Source: Bugulina stolonifera
Lineage: Eukaryota > Bryozoa > Gymnolaemata > Cheilostomatida > Bugulidae
NCBI GenBank assembly: GCA_935421135.1
Contig: OW285188.1
Span: forward strand, 18,515,233-18,579,232
Length of the DNA: 64,000 bases
Direction: 5' to 3'
Shown here: positions 61,701-64,000 of the stretch, in pieces
Layout: each line of letters opens with the position of its first letter
Position numbering within the stretch: position 1 is the stretch's first letter
The notes under the pieces: generated by a model
Seen by the model: the letters and a program-made list of their open reading frames with translations, nothing else
What the model was told of the DNA's origin: nothing
The model's database searches: none
Position numbers and translations under genes: made by a program

Positions 61701-63132
61701 CATGTATATAGCTGATATACGTGTATATATATATAGTGGCAGTGCACACACTACAGCTATATGTAGTAGACATGTATGTTTAGTCAGCCTGAATGGAAGC
61801 ATAGTGGCGGATAGACGGGGGGGGGGGGGGGGGGGCGGGTTGAAGCGTCATTGACTTGAAAGCTTTAAGTCATATCAAGTCACAATATGCTACATATGGG
61901 TCAACAAAGAGAAGCTAGCATACAGTCAATATTTTGTTAGAGTCCAAGCCAGGTCAAAATTCAGGGCATGGCAAGTTAAGTCTCAGTGCTATGAGTGGAA
62001 CAGATGAAGTTAATATGCTGACTCCGCTCGCAGTTTCAGGGTAATGTTCATTACAGTGTATAGGTTTACGTTTAGAGGTGAGTACAGTCTGTATACCTGT
62101 GTGTACCCTCAATGCTAACACTGTATATGCCGACAGAGAAGCCAGAAGTTATACATACAACGTAGGCTATATTGTACCAGTATAAAATGTTTTGCAAGTC
62201 ATGCCTATTGCAATCTGGTAAATAACATAGAATAGGAAACTTTTTAATTTTGTGTAAGAAATTTAACATTTGTAGTGTCATGTAAGAGATCTTGTCACAC
62301 GGCCAGCCATTGAGAAAGTACAAGTCAAGTTAAGAGTCAAGTCAAAAGTTAACTAGTCTAAGTCAATATGAGGATGTCTGCTAATTCTGTAACTTCCATT
62401 GGGGTTCTACGACTTGTTCCCATTGATATAATAATTGTATTATAGGTAATGGGTCCAGTTTGTGAAATAAAGATACAGAACAGGTAAACAGAATGTACAG
62501 TATATTAGCCCTTCCCTACCTGTATCAGAAGCTCGACAGTGCTGGAATGTCCAAAGTATGATGATAGATGTAGTGGTGTCCAATCACGATTAGCTTTGCT
62601 TGCACCTAACAATCAGCATTAAGCAATATAAAAGTATTAATTATAGTCACTACATTACTGGATTATAACTTCTTTAGTACTTGAACTGTATGATTCATTC
62701 TCCTTGATTGAGGAGTTGTCCCTACAAACAATCAATGTGCATCTGGCACCAAAAAAAAACAACTAAAATCAGCAGAAGACAGGAATCCAGTCTGCAGTCT
62801 ACTGGTACTCATTGGCTTTAGAATGGTACATTATAATAGTTTAGGGAGTGCAACTTCTGACACACATTGGATGAGTTTCTTCATTTTTGCTGAGACAAGT
62901 CAACCAAGTCAACAATGATGACTATACCCATTAAGCTATAAATTTCAGACATTTATACTTCACATATTCACTCACCTTTACAGTTTATATAAGGTAGAGG
63001 ATTGTCTTGTGAATTCAAAAATTCTAAAACTTTTGATGTCTCGCCATTTCGAGAGTATGTCAAGAGCTTGTCCTCGGGAGGGACCACGTCAGTTTCATCA
63101 CTCAGGTCGTCTGCATCACTCTCTGATGCCAT
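43757..63132 (-). CDS. OSBPL1A-like: ORP1-like oxysterol-binding protein (ankyrin-PH-FFAT-ORD), 26 exons
   Basis: Exons in transcript order: 63132-62976, 62605-62520, 61350-61276, 61022-60911, 60329-60244, 58369-58225, 58003-57817, 57111-57082, 56420-56357, 56029-55916, 55320-55192, 54158-54065, 51744-51641, 51400-51214, 50539-50410, 48931-48878, 47773-47698, 47311-47177, 46733-46636, 46393-46242, 45833-45611, 45446-45332, 44942-44787, 44675-44555, 44382-44292, 43859-43757; 1007 residues, all phases agree. The start is secure: TAA precedes the ATG in frame. Domains: ankyrin repeats (about 55-225), PH (about 245-365), coiled coil with FFAT-like EFYDCDV (about 465-520), and sterol/lipid-binding ORD (about 590-1005) with [13 protein letters not shown] and EQVSHHPP. 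Human ORP1L moves cholesterol and tethers late endosomes to ER through VAP. The least certain junctions are the acceptor at 48931 and the microexon at 57082. Confidence 0.93.
44676..44786 (-). repeat. ORP1-like intron 23 built of about 37-bp tandem repeats
   Basis: On the plus strand the unit AAAGCTATAGTA-TGTAATATAAACA-TACACAGA-T occurs about three and a half times and also covers the first bases of exon 24 (TACTATAGCTTTAC on the minus strand). The entire short intron is therefore tandem copies of the exon-edge sequence. Confidence 0.75.
45162..45270. repeat. Minisatellite in ORP1-like intron 22
   Basis: Tandem copies of TAGTAATACATGTAGTACTAGCAGTACATGGTG with shorter spacers. It lies just downstream (in gene direction) of exon 22. 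Confidence 0.85.
46110..46211. repeat. Decamer repeat AGTCATATAG in ORP1-like intron 20
   Basis: About ten tandem units of AGTCATATAG with single-base variants (AGTCATGGAG, AATCGTATAA). Intronic, about 30 bp from exon 20. Confidence 0.85.
48932..50409 (-). other. Long ORP1-like intron 15, nothing else recognised
   Basis: AT-rich, between the exon after the FFAT segment and the first ORD exon. The coding-like [11 protein letters not shown] stretch upstream of 48931 is in frame with exon 16, so an alternative, longer exon 16 remains possible if another acceptor is used. Confidence 0.45.
51224..51244 (-). other. FFAT-like VAP-binding motif in the ORP1-like protein
   Basis: Encodes EFYDCDV (about residues 514-520), preceded by the acidic run DDSSEDE. 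The FFAT consensus is E-F-F-D-A-x-E with an acidic leader; here Phe, Asp and the acidic flank are kept, with Tyr at position 3 and Cys at position 5. FFAT motifs dock on the MSP domain of VAP. Confidence 0.8.
51745..54064 (-). other. Long ORP1-like intron 12
   Basis: AT-rich, with many TATA/ACATGTA words and the minisatellite at 53671-53828. No additional exon in phase was recognised. Confidence 0.5.
53671..53828. repeat. Minisatellite (CACACTGTATGCA / CACACTGTATACA)n
   Basis: About a dozen units of 10-13 bp alternating TATACACACTG, TATGCACACTG, TATGCGCACTG and CACTACATGCA. Intronic in the ORP1-like gene. Confidence 0.92.
54213..54302. repeat. Two direct 45-bp repeats
   Basis: CTAACACCTATCAGTATACT... 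occurs at 54213 and again at 54258 with one difference near the end (TAGTGCT versus TAGCGCT). It lies in ORP1-like intron 11, close to the exon 12 acceptor. Confidence 0.9.
57082..57111 (-). other. Candidate 30-nt microexon within the PH domain
   Basis: Flanked by a strong acceptor (CTGCCCCTCCCTCACAG) and a GTAAAA donor. It encodes [10 protein letters not shown] in the only frame that continues from FSTR (exon 7) to [10 protein letters not shown] (exon 9), and its length is a multiple of three, so inclusion or skipping both keep frame. It would lengthen a surface loop of the PH domain. Confidence 0.6.
57537..57746. repeat. Minisatellite, about five 42-bp units, in ORP1-like intron 7
   Basis: Unit: TACTCTACCTATATACATGTACAATGTAAATGTACCTGTG, with the first copy most diverged. 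It lies about 70 bp from the PH-domain exon 7 boundary. Confidence 0.9.
58745..59842 (+). mobile_element. Non-autonomous hAT derivative (1098 bp) with 8-bp target duplication
   Basis: It starts CAGTGCTCAAAGTGTA and ends CACTTTGAGCACTG, flanked by GTCTATCC at 58737-58744 and 59843-59850. Its first 230 or so bases align with the reverse complement of the right end of the 12137-16932 hAT element, including the AGGCTCGGCGAGCCT palindromes. Its last 150 or so match the reverse complement of that element's left end, including the GC-rich stem. The middle keeps the ATT-rich tract but lacks transposase. It is therefore an internally deleted relative in the opposite orientation, in intron 5 of the ORP1-like gene. 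Confidence 0.95.
61351..62519 (-). other. Long ORP1-like intron 2
   Basis: No exon recognised. It contains the G19 tract and a GTACATGTACATGTATATA cluster near 61690-61735. Confidence 0.5.
61817..61835 (+). repeat. G19 homopolymer
   Basis: Nineteen consecutive G residues followed by CGGG, in ORP1-like intron 2 (C-rich on the transcribed sense strand). It could fold into a quadruplex, and its exact length may be an assembly artefact. Confidence 0.9.
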
Positions 63133-63269
63133 TTAGGGTCTATGTGCAAAATCTTCAGATGTAATAACTCTATAATGGTTTGAGATCCTGGAGAAATACA
63201 CTTATTTAGCTCAATATGCATAGATCATTTAATATATTATGTACCTGCTTAATCATTTAGCTTTTGAAA

Positions 63270-63830
63270 TTACATTGTAGATAGTCTATAAGTAGCCGTG
63301 TGCCTGCATGTTGCAGCTAGCTCATTCCTGCTGTTGAGAGTTGCTGATAGACTCTTGCAGATTATGCAACATGTCTCAGCTGAGCAAAGATTACATTTGT
63401 TGCTAGCTAGGATGTATGGTGCTGCTCTGGTTAATATTTTCAATTTTAAATCATATTTTTGCTTCTGCTCTGTAATGCCCAAATATGCTTACTTAGTTCT
63501 GTGGAACTCTTGTATTTGATGTTCTGTATGGATGACATGTGGCTGTTGTATCTTGTCCCAATGCATTTTCTCTTCTGTCAAACCTACATAAGTCTCCATT
63601 TTGTTGTTGGTAGTAGTCACGATGGCTTGGCAAATTACATTTCTTAGTTGGCAGCTTCCATTTAATCGGCATTATTCTTTTTTGTCTGCAGTTGCATGTG
63701 TTGTTGCTAGTCTCTGTTACAGTTGCAGTTGTTAACTTTTGCTTGTTTGCTGCAGTTATCAGTGTTGTCATGTTCGGAATGCAGGCATAGCTCATCTTTA
63801 CGGTAATTCTATTGAACATTTTCCTCAGAG
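63270..63830 (-). mobile_element. Penelope-like element remnant (GIY-YIG endonuclease region), frame-broken
   Basis: On the minus strand, 63659-63489 reads GSCQLRNVICQAIVTT then METYVGLTEEKMH, which fits the start of a GIY-YIG domain (VIY..T.....YVGLTE). After a stop and frame change, 63482-63290 reads a cysteine-rich end (NKCNLCSAETCCIICKS) and LNSRNELAATCRHTATYRL, which matches the C-terminus I recall for Penelope-like polyproteins (..CxLCxxEK..LNKRxELVSxCRH..). Upstream reverse transcriptase was not found inside the window. The remnant begins about 140 bp upstream of the ORP1-like start codon. Confidence 0.65.
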
Positions 63831-64000
63831 CATGGTTAACTGGGAAACTTGATTGCTTTCCTATATTGACGTTCGTTGATAAGATTTTAGAGCTATTACA
63901 GATTAGTAAATAGCCTAATTAAAAGTTAATCAGATTATAGTATTGTTGCATTTTTGTACAAATTAAAACTTATATTTATATTAAATAAATATAATAATAA

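Noticed and set aside
63298..63519. Plus-strand 73-codon hydrophobic frame
   Set aside because: Antisense of the Penelope-like remnant, whose minus-strand reading has recognisable motifs.

Overview
This is eukaryotic, animal nuclear DNA. It is AT-rich, and the genes are split into many short exons with GT/AG junctions. The protein set is metazoan: VAP, an ORP1-type oxysterol-binding protein with ankyrin repeats, PSMG2, LHFPL, and a candidate BH3-only protein. Retrotransposon and hAT debris is abundant. An early-branching marine invertebrate such as a sponge fits, but this is inference; no rRNA or other species marker is present.

Layout. 1-2.8 kb: two end-to-end copies of a non-LTR retrotransposon, the first with an open reverse transcriptase frame that runs off the left edge. 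3.7-4.1 kb: a small inverted-repeat (MITE-like) element. 4.3-6.2 kb (+): PSMG2, six exons. 6.8-9.5 kb (-): VAP, six exons, convergent with PSMG2. 9.7-20.7 kb (+): a small membrane protein with Sel1 repeats, head-to-head with VAP across 288 bp; one of its introns holds a third retrotransposon fragment and a complete 4.8 kb hAT transposon with 8-bp target-site duplications. About 22.0-22.3 kb (+): an 88-residue tail-anchored protein with a BH3-like motif. 22.3-38.9 kb: no gene recognised. 38.9-42.4 kb (+): LHFPL-family tetraspan protein, three exons. 43.8-63.1 kb (-): a 26-exon ORP1-like gene of about 1007 residues (ankyrin repeats, PH domain, FFAT-like motif, sterol-binding domain with EQVSHHPP), one intron of which carries a 1.1 kb internally deleted relative of the hAT element. 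63.3-63.8 kb (-): a frame-broken Penelope-like GIY-YIG remnant.

Functional links. VAP is the ER receptor for FFAT motifs, and the ORP1-like protein carries a FFAT-like motif, so a membrane-contact receptor and a likely ligand lie about 35 kb apart. This may be chance. The gene models were assembled by hand from splice signals, reading-phase continuity and remembered family sequence; every internal junction given is phase-consistent. No transcript or database evidence was available.
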